Shown here: positions 4,431-6,018 of the stretch, one piece after another | How the letters are laid out: each line of letters starts with the position of its first letter | Position numbering within the stretch: position 1 is the first letter of the stretch | Assembly (NCBI GenBank): GCA_026389055.1 | Contig: JAPLIO010000188.1 | Coordinates: 1-6,018, forward strand | Direction of reading: 5' to 3' | Length of the DNA: 6,018 nucleotides | Source of the DNA: Candidatus Melainabacteria bacterium | Lineage (GTDB): Bacteria; Cyanobacteriota; Vampirovibrionia; Vampirovibrionales; JAJTHC01 | Program-made: the position numbers and the translations under genes | The notes under the pieces: model-generated | Told to the model about the DNA's origin: nothing | Database searches by the model: none | What the model saw: the letters and a program-made list of their open reading frames with translations, nothing else

Positions 4431-5690
4431 CTACGAAGGTTTATGTTCTGTGTTTACCACGGTTTTAGGCTCTGTAGCAACCTCTTTTTTATTGATAAAC
4501 GGTTGGGTGTCATCCGCTTTCCGAGGTAATCCCCACTGGAAGGGCTTTTTGGCAAACGTGGTTTCCACGCTGCTACCCACATAGCATGATTGATGAGCAT
4601 CGGGGCGTTTAGGCCATGCCACACTAACCCTTACCATGGCTTGGCTTTTTTGGTTCTCTTTGGGTAGGGCTACGCCTTCGTTTACTTCAACGCGTCCAAC
4701 TCCTGTTCTTACCAAAATAACTTCGCCTTTCATCACGCCTAATTCAGGTTGGCTGATGAGTTTTACTTCAACAGGTTTGTTGTAATCCAATTCGCTTACT
4801 TGTTGTTCGTTCACATAGGTATCAATCCAAAGATGGTCGCAATCTAAAATTTGCACCACTTCGGTTTCGTTGGTAACGTATTCGTGGTTGTTGGCACCTA
4901 AGCTCCATACAACCCCGTTGACGGGGGCTTCCAACTTGAAGTTTTTCAACTTTTCGAGCGATTCATCCAACGTAGCTAGTTGGGAAGTCAGCGTTTCGGC
5001 TTCTGCTTTTAGGCGTTCCTGTTCGCTTTCTTGGTATAACAATTCGGTTTCAATTTCGTAAATGCGTTGGTCTGCATAGCCTTTATTCATAGCCCCATCA
5101 ACTTGTACGCCTACTTGTGCAGCGTTGGCTTTGGCTTGTTCTACGCCTAATTTGGCTTGCAGTTTTTTTACTTCTTTTACTTTTTCTTCGGCTTGTTGGG
5201 CAGGGGCAAACCCTTTTTTTGCCAAGTTTTCAAAGCGTTTAGCATCTTTAATCGCTTGGTCTAGTTCGGCTTGCACGGCAGAAACGTTTTTATTTTCAAA
5301 GGTGATGCGTAACGCTTTTTGCTGATGCGATTCGCTTTTGAGTTTGTGCAACCGTGCTTGCCGAGTAATTAACCGAGTTTCTAAAATTTCGAGTTGTTTT
5401 TGGTTGGTACTAAGAGCTTGGGCTAGTTTTTGTTGTTCCGTTACTAGCTCGTAGGAACGGTCGTTTTCGATGTTGCCTAGCAGTTGCCCACTGTGTAGGG
5501 GTAGCCCTACGCTGATGTTTTCTAGCGTAATTTGCCCTTTAATAGGGGGGCGTAGGTGGATGATTTTTCCGTTGACGAAGCCCTGATAAGATTTGGCACT
5601 GGCAATTAACTGGAATATAAGCCAGCCACCACCAATGACGATAGTGAGAATGACTAGTAATCGGACAAGTTTAACGATAGTAGTACGCAT
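4431..5690 (-). CDS. HlyD/membrane-fusion-type periplasmic adaptor protein
   Basis: A 419-residue protein with one N-terminal membrane anchor (~8-30) after basic residues. It has a split biotinyl-lipoyl domain (first half ~36-80 with VNGKIIHLRPPIKGQI, second half ~253-283 with LEAPVNGVVWSLG), separated by a long alpha-helical coiled-coil hairpin (~82-250). A beta-barrel region (~284-380) and a disordered Lys/Thr/Glu-rich tail follow. This order is diagnostic of the HlyD/EmrA-type adaptor family, which spans the periplasm and links inner-membrane machines to outer-membrane channels. Next to a BcsA-like synthase it probably helps pass the polymer through the periplasm, as the HlyD-like part of Alg44 does for alginate. 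At the probable hairpin tip, R152, L156 and P163 have the spacing of the Arg-Leu-Ser channel-docking motif of AcrA/MacA, with Pro for Ser. An ABC- or MFS-exporter partner cannot be excluded. AGAGGA lies 13 nt before the ATG, a rather long spacing. Confidence 0.9.
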   Translation of the reverse strand: MRTTIVKLVRLLVILTIVIGGGWLIFQLIASAKSYQGFVNGKIIHLRPPIKGQITLENISVGLPLHSGQLLGNIENDRSYELVTEQQKLAQALSTNQKQLEILETRLITRQARLHKLKSESHQQKALRITFENKNVSAVQAELDQAIKDAKRFENLAKKGFAPAQQAEEKVKEVKKLQAKLGVEQAKANAAQVGVQVDGAMNKGYADQRIYEIETELLYQESEQERLKAEAETLTSQLATLDESLEKLKNFKLEAPVNGVVWSLGANNHEYVTNETEVVQILDCDHLWIDTYVNEQQVSELDYNKPVEVKLISQPELGVMKGEVILVRTGVGRVEVNEGVALPKENQKSQAMVRVSVAWPKRPDAHQSCYVGSSVETTFAKKPFQWGLPRKADDTQPFINKKEVATEPKTVVNTEHKPS

Positions 5691-5703
5691 GGTAGAAGGG
5701 TAT

Positions 5704-5709
5704 TCCTCT
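5704..5709 (-). promoter_or_regulatory. Ribosome binding site of the HlyD-type gene
   Basis: The minus strand reads AGAGGA, a good match to the anti-Shine-Dalgarno complement, but 13 nt before the ATG at 5690-5688, longer than the usual 5-10. No other in-frame start lies nearer. Confidence 0.35.
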
Positions 5710-5946
5710 TTATTTGTCGTTTTATTACAATAATTAGCAATCTTAATATTACAACTATATAAATTAAAACAGAAAAATTAAAAATATGTGCAACTTATTA
5801 TTAAAAAGATAGTAAAAACATATATCAATAAAAAACAATCGTATAAAAAATTGCCTTATTGTAACAAAACTCCCCTAATACCCATTCACAGATTAAATAG
5901 CGTGTTCTTTCATCGATTGTTGTTTCAGTCTTTGGCTGGTTGGTTT

Positions 5947-5978
5947 GTTAGGGGGTGCCTGTTTGGGCACCCCCCAAC
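5947..5978. repeat. GC-rich hairpin
   Basis: GGGGGTGCC (5951-5959) pairs with GGCACCCCC (5966-5974) around a 6-nt loop. One mismatch further out, GTT (5947-5949) pairs with AAC (5976-5978). No U-tract follows on either strand. It could be the 3' stem of a transcript arriving from beyond the right edge or part of a dispersed repeat. Confidence 0.7.
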
Positions 5979-5993
5979 ACCCCCCACAAATTC

Positions 5994-6007
5994 AGGGGCA
6001 AGCCCCT
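5994..6007. repeat. Short GC palindrome AGGGGC-AA-GCCCCT
   Basis: Six perfectly complementary bases flank a 2-nt centre. It lies 16 bp right of the larger hairpin and, with it, forms a G-tract-rich stretch on the minus strand. The minus strand reads TTTTT just before this stem, not after it, so it is not a terminator for a minus-strand transcript; on the plus strand AAAAA follows. Confidence 0.6.
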
Positions 6008-6018
6008 AAAAACCCCCA

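Larger units (their letters stand above)
5691..6018. other. Gene-free region upstream of the HlyD-type gene
   Basis: Two parts are visible. 5691-5870 is very AT-rich and should hold the promoter of the HlyD-type gene, but I cannot pick one -35/-10 pair over others (a minus-strand TTGCAC at 5793-5788 is one of several weak candidates). 5930-6018 is rich in G/C tracts and hairpins. A plus-strand frame over 5788-6009 crosses both, has poly-Lys and poly-Pro composition, and is not credible as a gene. No upstream gene ends within the window. Confidence 0.55.

Noticed and set aside
5788..6009. 73-codon plus-strand frame at the right end
   Set aside because: Composition follows the DNA (Lys-rich in the AT-rich half, Pro/Gly-rich in the C-tract half), the start is in AT-rich DNA without a ribosome binding site, and it crosses two hairpins.

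Overview
The window looks like chromosomal DNA of a diderm (Gram-negative-type) bacterium, moderately AT-rich, with the standard genetic code. All four supported genes lie on the minus strand, so the region reads right to left. It has no rRNA, tRNA, CRISPR array or transposase gene. The taxon cannot be named from the sequence. Pairing a BcsA-like synthase with an HlyD-type protein recalls cyanobacterial and related exopolysaccharide loci and the Alg8/Alg44 pair of pseudomonads, but that is only an analogy.

Layout in transcription order: (1) 6018-5691, a gene-free AT-rich leader behind a G/C-tract hairpin region; (2) 5690-4431, an HlyD/membrane-fusion-type periplasmic adaptor; (3) 4430-4174, a spacer holding a 92-bp palindrome-ended element; (4) 4173-2128, a BcsA-like processive family 2 glycosyltransferase with an apparent C-terminal PilZ domain; (5) 2127-1705, a spacer dominated by a 224-bp MITE-like element with perfect 19-bp terminal inverted repeats, whose end lies 7 bp from the synthase stop codon; (6) 1704-1039, a small secreted beta-rich protein; (7) 1038-711, a spacer with a strong 13-bp-stem palindrome; (8) 710 to the left edge, the N-terminal 236 residues of an Asn/Pro-repeat protein that runs out of the window.

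Working model (inference): the glycosyltransferase polymerises a beta-linked polysaccharide and extrudes it across the inner membrane, probably under c-di-GMP control. The HlyD-like protein takes the polymer or the complex across the periplasm, in place of the absent BcsB/BcsC. The secreted beta-rich protein may bind or modify the product. The Asn/Pro-repeat protein has no visible link to the pathway except position and strand. The wide gaps (257, 423 and 328 bp), filled with repeats, argue against one tightly coupled operon. The most unusual details are runs of four and five consecutive ATG codons at the starts of two neighbouring genes, the MITE-like element against the synthase stop, a PilZ motif whose last Gly is Ala, and the edge-truncated repeat protein.
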